A stretch of DNA of 39,168 nt from RPQJ01 sp035691185 (GCA_035691185.1 DASSJN010000016.1:1-39168), one strand, 5' to 3'; shown: positions 24,139 through 33,477, counted from the first letter of the stretch. Notes: generated from the letters alone by a model not told the origin. Translations and numbers: made by a program.

Positions 24139-24240
24139 AGTGTCCAGTGTCCAGTGTCTAGTGTTCAGTAGGAGTCCGACTGCGTCGGCGCGCGGCTAAG
24201 CCGCTTCCGACCAGACACTAGACACTGGACACTGGACACG
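24139..24240. repeat. Heptamer array, two facing arms, between lspA and ispH
   Basis: Left arm 24139-24173 (plus strand) has units AGTGTCC, AGTGTCT, AGTGTTC and AGTAGGA. Right arm 24199-24240 (read on the minus strand) has AGTGTCC, AGTGTCT, GGTCGGA and AGCGGCT. The arms are close inverted copies, so the transcript could form a long hairpin inside the lspA-ispH mRNA. Confidence 0.8.
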
Positions 24241-24243
24241 CTC

Positions 24244-24846
24244 CTAGCCCCTGTGCTCCCGGAACGCATCGAGCAGCAGCAGCGCAGCGCCGATCGTGAT
24301 CGAGCTGTCGGCGATGTTGAACGCGGGAAAATACGCGGCGCCCCAGTGGGCGTGGATGAAATCGACGACGTAGCCGTGCACGACGCGGTCGATCACGTTG
24401 CCGATCGCGCCGCCGACGATCAGCGTGAGCGCGATCGGCAACAGGCGCTCGCCGCGCGGCAGGCGCCAGAGCCACACCACCAGTGCCAGGCTCACGACGA
24501 CGCCGAGCCCGACGAAGAAATTGCGCTGCCAGCCCGACGCATTGGCCAGCAGGCTGAATGCCGCCCCCGTGTTGTGCAGCAGCGTGAAGTCGAGCACCGG
24601 CAGCACTTCGACGCGCTCGTACAGCTCGAGGAACCGCGTGACGAGGAACTTCGTCGCCTGGTCGAGCACCACCACCGCAAGCGACAGCCAGAGCCACGCG
24701 GCCGGGTGCGTCCGCTGGACCATGAGCGCGGCGCGCTCCGCCAGGCTTGCGTGGTGAAGCGGATGGCCCGGCTGGTCGGACGCGCGACGGCGCGGGTGCT
24801 GGTGTGGCGGCGGCGGGGTCGGCGGCGGGCTGGTCGTCGTGCTCAT
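24244..24846 (-). CDS. lspA: Lipoprotein signal peptidase LspA
   Basis: Inner-membrane aspartyl protease that removes the signal peptide of diacylglyceryl-modified prolipoproteins. The 200-residue protein has four hydrophobic helices and the family motifs DQATKFLV, LLHNTGAAFSLL, GGAIGNVIDRVVHGYVVDFI and FNIADSSITIGA; the catalytic aspartates are in NVIDR and NIADS. The chosen ATG gives an unusual N-terminal extension of about 40 residues rich in Pro, His and Thr, with no good ribosome-binding site; a second ATG at 24723 would give a standard-length protein. It lies 52 bp after ileS, the usual neighbour. fkpB, which often follows lspA, is missing. Confidence 0.95.
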   Translation of the reverse strand: MSTTTSPPPTPPPPHQHPRRRASDQPGHPLHHASLAERAALMVQRTHPAAWLWLSLAVVVLDQATKFLVTRFLELYERVEVLPVLDFTLLHNTGAAFSLLANASGWQRNFFVGLGVVVSLALVVWLWRLPRGERLLPIALTLIVGGAIGNVIDRVVHGYVVDFIHAHWGAAYFPAFNIADSSITIGAALLLLDAFREHRG

Positions 24847-24898
24847 GATGTCGATGCTGGCGATGGCGTTGGCAGGCGTCCGTGGCCCGGAGCGGGCG

Positions 24899-27724
24899 TC
24901 ACGCGAAACGGCGCGCCTCGGCCCGCCCTTCCACGTTGCCCGCGCAGCGGGCGCAGAGTTCCGGATGCGCTGCCACGGTACCGACATCCGCGCGCTTGTG
25001 CCAGCAGCGCACGCACTTCGCGTGCTCGACCGGCCGGACGTGCAGCCACAGCCCGCTCTTGCCTTCGGCGTCCGCCGGCAGCGCCTCGGCCGGCCTCGTG
25101 TGCGCGCTCGCCACCGAGGCCTCGGAGGTGATCAGGACGAAACGCAGCTCGTCGCCGAGCGGCTCGAGCACCGCTCGCCATTCGTCGGTGCCGTACAGCG
25201 TGACGGCCGCGTCGAGCGGTGCACCGATCGCGCCCGCGACACGCAACTGCTCGAGCTCGCGCAGGACCGCGGCGCGCGCTTCGAGCACCCTGGTCCAGTC
25301 GATCGCGTGCCCGCCGCCCGTCGTCCCCGGCAGCTTCGCCCAGGTCTCGAAGAACACGGACTCGCCGCGCTCGCCCGGCATGAAGCGCCAGATCTCCTCG
25401 GCGGTGAACGACAGGATCGGCGCAAGCCAGCGCACCATCGCCTCCGCGATCCAGTACATCGCCGTCTGCGCCGAGCGTCGCGCCTGGCCCGTCGCCGGCG
25501 TCGTGTAGAGGCGGTCCTTGATCACGTCGAGGTAGAAGCCGCCGAGGTCGACCACGCAGAAGTTGTGGACCTTCTGGTAGATCAGGTGGAAGTCGTAGCT
25601 GCGGTACGCATCGACGACCTCCTGCTGCACCGCCGCCGCGCGGGCGAGCGCCCAGCGGTCGAGCGAGATCATGTCCTCGACGGCCACGGCGTCGCGTTTC
25701 GGAGCGAAGCCCGCCATGTTGCCGAGCAGGAACCGCACCGTGTTGCGGATGCGCCGGTACGAGTCGGACGTGCGCTTGAGGATCTCGTCGGAGACGGCGA
25801 TCTCGTTTGCGTAATCGGTTGCCGCGACCCAGAGCCGGAGCACGTCGGCGCCGAGCGTGTTCATGACCTTCTGCGGCAGGATCGTGTTGCCGAGCGACTT
25901 CGACATCTTGCGGCCCTTCTCGTCCACGGTGAAGCCGTGGGTGAGCACGCCCTTGTACGGCGCGTGGCCTTTCTGCGCGACGGAGGTCAGCAGCGAGCTG
26001 TGGAACCAGCCGCGGTGCTGGTCCGAGCCCTCGAGATACAGGTCCGCAGGTGTACGCACCTCGGGGAAGAGCTGCGACACGCAGTGGTGCGAAAGGCCGG
26101 AGTCGACCCACACGTCCATGATGTCGGTGACCTTCTCGTAGCTCGCGGCCTCGTCGCCGAGCAGCGTGGCCGGGTCGAGGTCGAACCAGGCGTCGATGCC
26201 GTCCTTCGCCACGCGCTCCGCGACGGCGTCGACGAGCTCCGCCGTGCGCGGATGCAACTCACCCGTCTCCCTGTTCGTGAACAGCGCGAGCGGCACGCCC
26301 CAGGTGCGCTGGCGCGAAATGCACCAGTCCGGGCGGCTCTCGATCATGCTGTAGATGCGCTGCTCGCCCCAGTCGGGGGTCCACTCGACCTTGCCGATCT
26401 CCGCCAGCGCGTCGCGACGCAGGCCCGCCAGCTCCATCGAGATGAACCATTGCGGCGTCGCGCGGAAGATCACCGGCGTCTTGTGGCGCCAGCAGTGCGG
26501 ATAGCTGTGACGGAACGGCTCGTGATGCAGCAGCGCGCCACGCTCGGCGAGCACCTCGACGACGTGCTTGTTCGCGTCGAACACCTTCTCGCCCGCGAAC
26601 AGCGGCGTCTGCGGCAGGAAGCGCCCGTCGTTGCCCACGGGATTGTCCACCGCCAGGCCGTACTGCTTGCCGATGACGAAGTCTTCCTGGCCGTGGCCCG
26701 GCGCGGTGTGGACGGCGCCCGTGCCGCTGTCGAGCGTGACGTGCTCGGCGAGGATCACCGGCACGACGCGTTCGTAGAACGGATGCTGCAGTTGCAGGTG
26801 CTCGAGTGCAGCCCCCTTCGTGCGCGCAAGCTCCTGCGCCCCCTGCAACCCGGCACGCGTCAGCACGGCGGGCGCGAGTTCGCTCGCCAGCACCAGCACC
26901 ACGTCGGCGCCGTCCGCGCGCCTCGCCTGCACGAGGGAGTAGTCGAACTCGGCATGCACGGCGACCGCCTGGTTGGCCGGCAGCGTCCAGGGTGTCGTCG
27001 TCCAGATCACGATGCTCGCCTCGGCCGGCAGCGAGCCCTCGAACCCGAACCGGCGCGCGAGTTCCGCCGCGTCGACCGCGCGGAACTGCACGTCGATCGC
27101 GGGCGAGGTGCGCTCTTCGTACTCGACCTCGGCTTCGGCGAGCGCCGAGCGGCAGTCGATGCACCAGTGCACCGGCTTGTACCCCTTGTAGAGGTGACCG
27201 TTGCGGATGATCTGGGCGAACGCGCGCAGCTCCTCCGCCTCGTAGCGCGGCGCCAGTGTCAGGTACGGGTTGAACCAGTCGCCCATGACGCCGAGCCGGA
27301 TGAAGTCCTTGCGCTGGACGTCGACCTGCTCCAGCGCGAACTCGCGGCAGGCGTGGCGGAACGCTTTCGCGTCCAGTCGCTTCGCGTCGCGACCGCGCAC
27401 CTTCTCCACGGCGTGTTCGATCGGCAGGCCGTGGCAGTCCCAGCCGGGCACGTACGGCGCGTCGTAGCCGTCCATCGTGCGCGACTTGACGATGATGTCC
27501 TTGAGGATCTTGTTGACCGCGTGGCCGATGTGGATCGCGCCATTGGCGTAGGGCGGCCCGTCGTGCAGCACGAACACGGGGCGCCCCTTGGCGACAGCGC
27601 GCAGCTTTTCGTACGTGCGGTGCTGCTCCCACCACGCGAGCATCTCGGGCTCGCGTCGCGCGAGGTCGGCCTTCATCGGGAAGGCCGTCTCCGGCAGGTT
27701 CACGGTGTTCTTGTAGTCAGCCAT
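24899..27724 (-). CDS. ileS: Isoleucyl-tRNA synthetase
   Basis: Class I aminoacyl-tRNA synthetase, 941 residues, normal length for the bacterial short type. The ATP-binding HIGH motif is H65-I-G-H68 in NGAIHIGHAVNK and the KMSKS loop is present in GRKMSKSLGNTI. The editing domain shows TTTPWTLPANQAVAVH and TAPGHGQEDF. The C-terminal zinc ribbon has four cysteines (CVRCWHKR and ELCARCAGN). Start MADYKNTVNLPETAFPMK matches the family. It begins a minus-strand unit with lspA and ispH. The 103-bp gap before it follows the formate dehydrogenase gene and includes an AT-rich TGAATTCATTCAAAAT, a likely promoter area, although the -10/-35 are not clear. Confidence 0.97.
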   Translation of the reverse strand: MADYKNTVNLPETAFPMKADLARREPEMLAWWEQHRTYEKLRAVAKGRPVFVLHDGPPYANGAIHIGHAVNKILKDIIVKSRTMDGYDAPYVPGWDCHGLPIEHAVEKVRGRDAKRLDAKAFRHACREFALEQVDVQRKDFIRLGVMGDWFNPYLTLAPRYEAEELRAFAQIIRNGHLYKGYKPVHWCIDCRSALAEAEVEYEERTSPAIDVQFRAVDAAELARRFGFEGSLPAEASIVIWTTTPWTLPANQAVAVHAEFDYSLVQARRADGADVVLVLASELAPAVLTRAGLQGAQELARTKGAALEHLQLQHPFYERVVPVILAEHVTLDSGTGAVHTAPGHGQEDFVIGKQYGLAVDNPVGNDGRFLPQTPLFAGEKVFDANKHVVEVLAERGALLHHEPFRHSYPHCWRHKTPVIFRATPQWFISMELAGLRRDALAEIGKVEWTPDWGEQRIYSMIESRPDWCISRQRTWGVPLALFTNRETGELHPRTAELVDAVAERVAKDGIDAWFDLDPATLLGDEAASYEKVTDIMDVWVDSGLSHHCVSQLFPEVRTPADLYLEGSDQHRGWFHSSLLTSVAQKGHAPYKGVLTHGFTVDEKGRKMSKSLGNTILPQKVMNTLGADVLRLWVAATDYANEIAVSDEILKRTSDSYRRIRNTVRFLLGNMAGFAPKRDAVAVEDMISLDRWALARAAAVQQEVVDAYRSYDFHLIYQKVHNFCVVDLGGFYLDVIKDRLYTTPATGQARRSAQTAMYWIAEAMVRWLAPILSFTAEEIWRFMPGERGESVFFETWAKLPGTTGGGHAIDWTRVLEARAAVLRELEQLRVAGAIGAPLDAAVTLYGTDEWRAVLEPLGDELRFVLITSEASVASAHTRPAEALPADAEGKSGLWLHVRPVEHAKCVRCWHKRADVGTVAAHPELCARCAGNVEGRAEARRFA

Positions 27725-27827
27725 GGGCGGGGATCGGGACCGAGGCGCGCGCGAGCACGGGAACCCGAAATTTTGAATGAATTCAGCGATTTAGTCCAGC
27801 CGAACCATGGCGCCGTTCAGCACGCCG

Positions 27828-30638
27828 TCAGGCGAGGATGCGAACGGCACAGTACTTGAGCTCGGGGATCTTGCCGTCGGGATCCAGGGCCGCGTTGGTG
27901 AGCAGGTTGGCCGCGGCCTCGGCGTACGCAAACGGCATGAACACGGTGCCGTCCGGAGTGCCCTCGTCGCGTCGCACCACGCATCGCAGCGTGCCGCGGC
28001 GGGACTCGAGCGTGACACCGGCCCCGGCCTCCAGCCCCAGCCGGTGCAACTCCCGGCCGTTGAACGAGGCGGTGGGCACGGGCTCGATCGCATCGAGCAC
28101 CATCGACCGGCGGGTCATGCTGCCCGTGTGCCAGTGCTCGAGCAGGCGTCCGGTGATCAGCACGAACGGAAACTCGGCGTCGGGCTTTTCGTCGGCCGTC
28201 GCGAGCCCGGTGGGGACGAGATGCACGCGACCGTCCGCCGTGGGAAAGCGCTCGGTGAACACGGTGGGTTGTCCCGGATCGTCGGCACTGAGACACGGAT
28301 AAGTCACGCTGCCCTCGCGCTGCAGCCGCTCCCAGCCGATGCCCGCGATGGCGCCGTGCATCGCCTGGCGCATTTCCTCGTACACGGCGGCGACGCCGTC
28401 GTTGTCCCCGGTGTAGTGCCAGTCGAGCCCCATCCGCGCCGCGATCTGCTGCACCAGCCACAAGTCCGCCCTGGCATCGCCCGGCGGCTCGATCGCCTTG
28501 CGGCCGAGTTGCACCATGCGATCGGTGTTGGTCACGGTGCCGGTCTTCTCCGGCCAGGCCGTGGCGGGCAGGATCACGTCGGCGAGCCAGGCGGTCTCGG
28601 TCAGGAAGATGTCCTGCACGACGAGATGCTCCAGCGCCGCGAGCGCCGCGCGCGCATGGTTGAGGTCCGGATCGCTCATCGCCGGGTTTTCACCCATGAT
28701 GTACATGCCGCGCACCTTGTGCGGATCGCCGTCCGGCGCGAGCGCCTTGTCCATGATCTCGACGACCGTGTAGCCCGGCACCGGGTCGAGACGCGTCTGC
28801 CAGAACTCCTCGAACCAGGCGCGTGACTGCGCATCGCTCACGCGCTGGTAGTTGGGCAGCATCATCGGGATGAGCCCGGCGTCGCTCGCGCCCTGCACGT
28901 TGTTCTGTCCGCGCAACGGATGCAGCCCGCTGCCGGGCTTGCCGATCTGACCGGCCACGCTGCAGAGCGCGATCAGGCTGCGCGCATTGTCCGTGCCGTG
29001 GACGTGCTGGCTCACGCCCATGCCCCAGAGGACCATCGCCGACTTCGCAGTCGCGAACGCGCGCGCCACCTCGCGGATGGTCGCGGCCGGGATGCCGCAG
29101 ATCGACTGCATCGCCTCGGGACTGCGGGCCCGCACCGACTCGCGCAGCGCGTCGAAATTGCTCGTGCGCGCCTCGATGAAGGCGCGGTCGCCCAGCCCCT
29201 CCTCGATGATCGTGTGGATCATCGCGCCGACCAGCGCCACGTCGGTGTCGGGCCTGAACTGCAGCACGCGCCAGGCGTGGCGGGAGAGGTCGGTCACCCG
29301 CGGGTCGGCGAGCACGATCTTCGTGCCGCGCCGGGCCGCGTTCTTCATCCAGGTCGCCGCCACGGGGTGATTGGCGGTGGGGTTCGCGCCGATCACGAGG
29401 ATCAGTTCCGAGTGCACCACGTCGCCGACCTGGTTGCTGACCGCGCCGGAGCCCAGGCCTTCGAGCAGCGCCGCGACGCTGCTCGCGTGACACAGGCGCG
29501 TGCAGTGATCGACGTTGTTGCTGCCGAAGCCGGTGCGCACCAGCTTCTGGAACAGGTAGGCCTCTTCGTTGGTGCCCTTGGCGGAGCCGAAGCCGGCGAG
29601 CGCCTTCGGGCCATGAGTGTCGCGCAGGGCCCGGAGGCCACCGGCGGCGACGTCCAGCGCCTCGTCCCAGCTCGCCTCGCGGAAGGATTCGTCCCAGCGC
29701 GCAGGATCGCGCAGCACGTCGGTGTCCTTGGCGACGCCGGCCTTGCGGATCAACGGCCGCGTGAGCCGATGCGGGTGATGCACGTAGTCGAACCCGAATC
29801 GACCTTTCACGCACAGCCGGCCGTGGTTGGCCGGTCCGTCACGGCCGTCGACGGCGACGATGCGCTCGTCGCGGACTTTGTACGTGACGAGGCAGCCGAC
29901 GCCGCAGAACGGACAGACCGAATCGACCTCGCGGTCGACGGCCTGGGAGCCGATGAGCGTCTTCGCACTCAGCGCCCCCGTGGGGCAGGCCTGCACGCAC
30001 TCGCCGCAAGCCACGCAGGTGCTGGCCCCCATGGGGTCGTCGAGGTCGAACACGATCCGGCTGTGCGCACCGCGCAGCGCATAGCCGATCACGTCGTTGA
30101 CCTGTTCCTCGCGGCACGCACGCACGCAGCGCTTGCATTGGATGCACGCGTCCAGGTTCACGGCCATGGCCGGATGCGAGGGGTCGGCCTCGGGCTGTGA
30201 CCGCGCGAGCACCTGAAGCGCGGGGCGCGCGCTCACGCCCAGGCGGGCAGACCAGTCGCTGAGTTCGCCGTGCTGGCCGACCGGGGCGCGTGCGGCCGGT
30301 CGCGCCGTGTCGTTCCATTTGTACCCGTGCTGCGGCATGTCGGACAGCAGCAGCTCCAGCACCAGCTTCTGGCTCTTGAGGGCGCGCTCGCTGCGGGCCT
30401 GCACGTCCATTCCCGGCGCGACGGTGCGACAGCAACTCGGCGCCAGCACGCGTTCACCCGCGATCTCGACCACGCACGCGCGGCAGTTACCGTCGGGCCG
30501 GTAGCCCGCCTGGTAGCAGAGGTGGGGGATGTCGACGCCGGCGCGCTGCGCGGCCTGCAGGATGGTGTCGCCCTGCACGGCCCGCAGCGGCTGGCCGTCG
30601 AGCCTGAACTCGACCGTGGGCGGTTCAGCCGATTTCAT
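27828..30638 (-). CDS. NAD-dependent formate dehydrogenase, alpha (Mo/W) subunit
   Basis: A 936-residue molybdopterin/tungstopterin oxidoreductase that oxidises formate to CO2, related to FdsA and Methylobacterium Fdh1A. N-terminal [2Fe-2S] domain (C41, C52, C55, C69 or C70); two [4Fe-4S] clusters (C165/168/171/175 and C208/211/214/218); a further [4Fe-4S] site C242/245/249/276; then the pterin-binding catalytic domains. Cys383 in DHCTRLCHASS occupies the metal-ligand position where E. coli FdhF has selenocysteine. The C-terminus has ITGRLLEHWHTGSMTRR, typical of FDH. No Tat signal, so it is cytosolic. Its ATG overlaps the beta gene stop by 14 bp. FdhD and cofactor genes are not in the window. 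Confidence 0.93.
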   Translation of the reverse strand: MKSAEPPTVEFRLDGQPLRAVQGDTILQAAQRAGVDIPHLCYQAGYRPDGNCRACVVEIAGERVLAPSCCRTVAPGMDVQARSERALKSQKLVLELLLSDMPQHGYKWNDTARPAARAPVGQHGELSDWSARLGVSARPALQVLARSQPEADPSHPAMAVNLDACIQCKRCVRACREEQVNDVIGYALRGAHSRIVFDLDDPMGASTCVACGECVQACPTGALSAKTLIGSQAVDREVDSVCPFCGVGCLVTYKVRDERIVAVDGRDGPANHGRLCVKGRFGFDYVHHPHRLTRPLIRKAGVAKDTDVLRDPARWDESFREASWDEALDVAAGGLRALRDTHGPKALAGFGSAKGTNEEAYLFQKLVRTGFGSNNVDHCTRLCHASSVAALLEGLGSGAVSNQVGDVVHSELILVIGANPTANHPVAATWMKNAARRGTKIVLADPRVTDLSRHAWRVLQFRPDTDVALVGAMIHTIIEEGLGDRAFIEARTSNFDALRESVRARSPEAMQSICGIPAATIREVARAFATAKSAMVLWGMGVSQHVHGTDNARSLIALCSVAGQIGKPGSGLHPLRGQNNVQGASDAGLIPMMLPNYQRVSDAQSRAWFEEFWQTRLDPVPGYTVVEIMDKALAPDGDPHKVRGMYIMGENPAMSDPDLNHARAALAALEHLVVQDIFLTETAWLADVILPATAWPEKTGTVTNTDRMVQLGRKAIEPPGDARADLWLVQQIAARMGLDWHYTGDNDGVAAVYEEMRQAMHGAIAGIGWERLQREGSVTYPCLSADDPGQPTVFTERFPTADGRVHLVPTGLATADEKPDAEFPFVLITGRLLEHWHTGSMTRRSMVLDAIEPVPTASFNGRELHRLGLEAGAGVTLESRRGTLRCVVRRDEGTPDGTVFMPFAYAEAAANLLTNAALDPDGKIPELKYCAVRILA

Positions 30639-32361
30639 GTGCGAAGTACTTCTGCACGCAGCGGACCGGGTTCGGGGCTGCCTGGCCGAGGCCGCAGATG
30701 GAGGCATCGGCCATGACCTGGTTCAAATCCTCGAGCGTCGCGAGGTCCCAGCGGCTCGCCTCCATCAGCCGCGCCGCCTTGGCCGTGCCCACCCGGCACG
30801 GCGTGCACTGCCCGCAACTCTCGTCGGCGAAGAACCGCATCACGTTCAACGCGGCGTCCCGGGCCCGGTCGTGCTGGCTCAAGACGATGATTCCCGCCGA
30901 GCCGATGAAGCAGCCGTACGGCTGCAGCGTGTCGAAATCGAGCGGCACGTCGGCCAGCGCGGCCGGCAGGATGCCGCCCGATGCCCCGCCGGGCAGGTAG
31001 CCGTAGAGTTCGTGGCCCTCGGGCATGCCGCCGCAGTGCTCGTCGACCAGCTCGCGCAACGTGATGCCCGCCGGCGCGAGCTTGACGCCGGGATGCCTCA
31101 CGCGCCCGCTGACGCTGAAGGAGCGCAATCCCTGGCGGCCATGCCTGCCCTGCGCCGCGAACCACTCCGGACCTTTCTCGACGATGTCGCGGATCCAGTA
31201 GAGCGTCTCCAGGTTGTGCTCCAGCGTGGGCCTGCCGAACAGCCCCACCTGCGCGATGTACGGCGGGCGCATCCGCGGCTCGCCACGTCTGCCCTCGATG
31301 CTCTCGAGCATGGCCGACTCTTCGCCGCAGATGTAAGCGCCGGCGCCGCGCCGCAGTTCGAGGTGCGGCAGTGCGACGGGCGGGTTCGCCGTGAGCCTGG
31401 CGAGTTCCGCCTGCAGCATCACGCGGCAGTCGTGGTACTCGTCGCGAAGGTAGATGTAGACGGCCTCGGTGCCCACCACCTGCGCCGCCACCAGCACACC
31501 CTCGAGGAAGCGATGCGGGTCGCGTTCGAGGTAATGCCGGTCCTTGAACGTGCCGGGCTCGCCCTCGTCGATGTTCACGGCCATGAACCGCGGTGCCGGC
31601 TGCTCGCGCACGATGCGCCACTTGCGAGCGACCGGAAAACCCGCTCCGCCCAGGCCCCGCAGCGCGGAATGCTCCAGGGCCTGCAGAACGGCCTCGGCGC
31701 TGACGTCACCGCTGGCGACGGCAGCCACCAGCGAATATCCGCCGTCGCGCCGATACGTCTCGTAGCCGACGGCCGCCGGACTGCCCTGCGCCTTGCCCAC
31801 GACGCGCGGCGGCCGCTGCCTTTCGGCGAGCACGGTCCCGCGCACGGAGTCAGGGGTGGCCCGTGTCACGGGCACCTGCCCCACCAGCGCCGCGGGCGCC
31901 TGCTCGCAGCGACCGATGCAGGGGGCCGCGACGACACGGACCTCGGGGCCGAGGATCTCGGACAGCCGGGTAACGAGGTCGCCCGCGCCTGCCATCTGGC
32001 AACTGAGCCCCGCACACACGCGCACCCTCAGTGCGGCCGGCGAGTCGCCGTCGCGAATGAGGTCGAAGTGGTGATAGAAGCTGGCGACCTCGTACACCTG
32101 CACCATCGGCAGGTTCATCTCGCGCGCCAGCGCGACGAGGTGCCGTGCGTGCAGGCCGCCCCAGCGGTCGTTCAACGCGTGCAGGTGCTCGATCAGCAGG
32201 TCAGGGCGGTCGGGCGACGCGGGCCGTTCCGCCAGCGTCTCGCGCACGTCGGCCAGCGCCGCTGCGTCCGGCTGCCGGCCTTTCAGCCGCGACGCACGCC
32301 GCAGCTCCCGGCGCAGGCTGTCCGGTGTGGCCAACGGGATGGAGTCACGGAAGGAATTCAT
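30625..32361 (-). CDS. Formate dehydrogenase beta subunit (NuoE-NuoF fusion)
   Basis: A 578-residue diaphorase subunit that passes electrons from formate oxidation to NAD+. Residues ~15-160 are NuoE/FdsG-like with a thioredoxin-fold [2Fe-2S] site, C116, C121, C148 and C152. Residues ~215-575 are NuoF/FdsB-like: RGLGGAGFPVARKW (FMN site), GAGAYICGEESAMLESIEG (NADH/FMN site), and ESCGQCTPCRVG with SICGLG for the [4Fe-4S] cluster. The fused arrangement is that of Fdh1B from Methylobacterium, unlike the separate fdsG and fdsB of Rhodobacter or Cupriavidus. It is the first gene of the pair, with AGGTACCG before ATG and a good promoter upstream. Confidence 0.93.
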   Translation of the reverse strand: MNSFRDSIPLATPDSLRRELRRASRLKGRQPDAAALADVRETLAERPASPDRPDLLIEHLHALNDRWGGLHARHLVALAREMNLPMVQVYEVASFYHHFDLIRDGDSPAALRVRVCAGLSCQMAGAGDLVTRLSEILGPEVRVVAAPCIGRCEQAPAALVGQVPVTRATPDSVRGTVLAERQRPPRVVGKAQGSPAAVGYETYRRDGGYSLVAAVASGDVSAEAVLQALEHSALRGLGGAGFPVARKWRIVREQPAPRFMAVNIDEGEPGTFKDRHYLERDPHRFLEGVLVAAQVVGTEAVYIYLRDEYHDCRVMLQAELARLTANPPVALPHLELRRGAGAYICGEESAMLESIEGRRGEPRMRPPYIAQVGLFGRPTLEHNLETLYWIRDIVEKGPEWFAAQGRHGRQGLRSFSVSGRVRHPGVKLAPAGITLRELVDEHCGGMPEGHELYGYLPGGASGGILPAALADVPLDFDTLQPYGCFIGSAGIIVLSQHDRARDAALNVMRFFADESCGQCTPCRVGTAKAARLMEASRWDLATLEDLNQVMADASICGLGQAAPNPVRCVQKYFAHEIG

Positions 32362-32438
32362 CGGTACCTGTCATCCCGGGCGCGCCGGCGTCCGCTGATG
32401 AAACATGCGTCACCCCTCGTTCGACACGGTCGCCGGGA

Positions 32439-32467
32439 ATAATGTCCCCACCCGTACCGTCCGACAA
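32439..32467 (-). promoter_or_regulatory. Predicted promoter of the formate dehydrogenase operon
   Basis: On the minus strand TTGTCG (32462-32467) and CATTAT (32439-32444) are spaced by 17 bp and would give a leader of about 70 nt. A perfect 14-bp palindrome, GAGCCCGCGGGCTC (32470-32483), ends two bases from the -35 box and overlaps the ribF stop; it could be an operator or chance. Confidence 0.5.
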
Positions 32468-32481
32468 CCGAGCCCGCGGGC

Positions 32482-33477
32482 TCAGTACGAACGGACCGCG
32501 GATTCGGTTAATGCCGCGCGCGCCTGCTGTGCATCGCGATTCATCTGCTCGACCAGCGCCTCGAGCGACTCGAACTTGCGCTCGGCGCGCAGCCATTTGA
32601 AGAAATCCACGTAGAGGTACTGGCCGTACAGGTCGCCGTCGAAGTCGAACACGTGTACCTCGAGCAACGGCTCGGTGCCGTTCACGGTCGGGCGCGTGCC
32701 GAGGCTCACCACCGCCGGGTGGTCGTCCAGCCCCGGCCCGCTCACGCGGACGGCGAGGATGCCCCACAGGGGGATCACCTGCCGGTGCAGCGCCAGGTTG
32801 GCCGTGGGATACCCCAGCGTGCGGCCGAGCCGGGCCCCCTGCCGGACCCGCCCCGACATTCGGTACGGTCGTCCGAGCAGCCTCGCCGCGTCGTCCATGT
32901 CGCCACGGCCCAGCGCATCGCGCACCAGCGAGCTGCTGACGCGCCGGCCGTCCACGGCGAACGCGGGGATCTGTTCGACCGTGAACCCATGGCGCACACC
33001 GGCCGTGCGCAGCGTGTCGATCGTGCCTTGCCGGTGGCGGGCGTAGCGGAAGTCGTCGCCGACGACGATGTGCCGGACGCCGAGCCGAGCCGCGAGCAGG
33101 TCGCTCTCGAACTCGTCCGCCGTCATGTTGCGCATGCGCTCGTCGAAGCGCAGCACGACGACGCGATCGATGCCGTAGCGCGCCAGTGCCTCGAGCTTCT
33201 CCCGCATGCGCATCAGCCGCGCCGGCGCCTTGTCGCGCTCGAAATACTCCCGCGGCGTCGGCTCGAACGTGATCAGCGTCGCCGGCAGGTTTCCGTCGCG
33301 CGCCGCGGTTCGGACCGCGTCGAGCATCTTCTGGTGACCGCGGTGCACGCCGTCGAAATTGCCGATGGTCGCGACGCAGCCCCGGTGCGAGTCGCGCAGG
33401 TTGTGCACACCTCGCACGATCTCGATCGGTCGCGTCACGTGGAGGTTGCCCCAGGCGGAGCGGATCGTCGGTTTCAC
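32482..33477 (-). CDS. ribF: Bifunctional riboflavin kinase/FAD synthetase RibF
   Basis: Makes FMN and FAD from riboflavin. The 331-residue protein has the N-terminal nucleotidyltransferase domain (TIGNFDGVHRGHQKML; VVGDDFRYARHRQGT; VSSSLVRDALGRGDM) and the C-terminal kinase domain (GRTLGYPTANL; VVSLGTRPTVNG; LLEVHVFDFDGDLYGQ). GTG 33477 overlaps the murJ stop as GTGA and gives the family N-terminus; a longer frame to 33666 is inside murJ. The murJ-ribF order is standard, but the usual next gene, ileS, is separated from it here by the formate dehydrogenase pair. Confidence 0.95.
   Translation of the reverse strand: MKPTIRSAWGNLHVTRPIEIVRGVHNLRDSHRGCVATIGNFDGVHRGHQKMLDAVRTAARDGNLPATLITFEPTPREYFERDKAPARLMRMREKLEALARYGIDRVVVLRFDERMRNMTADEFESDLLAARLGVRHIVVGDDFRYARHRQGTIDTLRTAGVRHGFTVEQIPAFAVDGRRVSSSLVRDALGRGDMDDAARLLGRPYRMSGRVRQGARLGRTLGYPTANLALHRQVIPLWGILAVRVSGPGLDDHPAVVSLGTRPTVNGTEPLLEVHVFDFDGDLYGQYLYVDFFKWLRAERKFESLEALVEQMNRDAQQARAALTESAVRSY

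Noticed and set aside
24244..24987. LspA start at 24987
   Set aside because: It would lie within the ileS 3' end and adds residues unlike any LspA; ATG 24846 or 24723 is better.
24839..27859. 1006-codon open frame on the plus strand opposite ileS
   Set aside because: Antisense shadow of a GC-rich gene: Arg/Ala/His/Val-rich with no domain, while the minus strand encodes a complete IleS.
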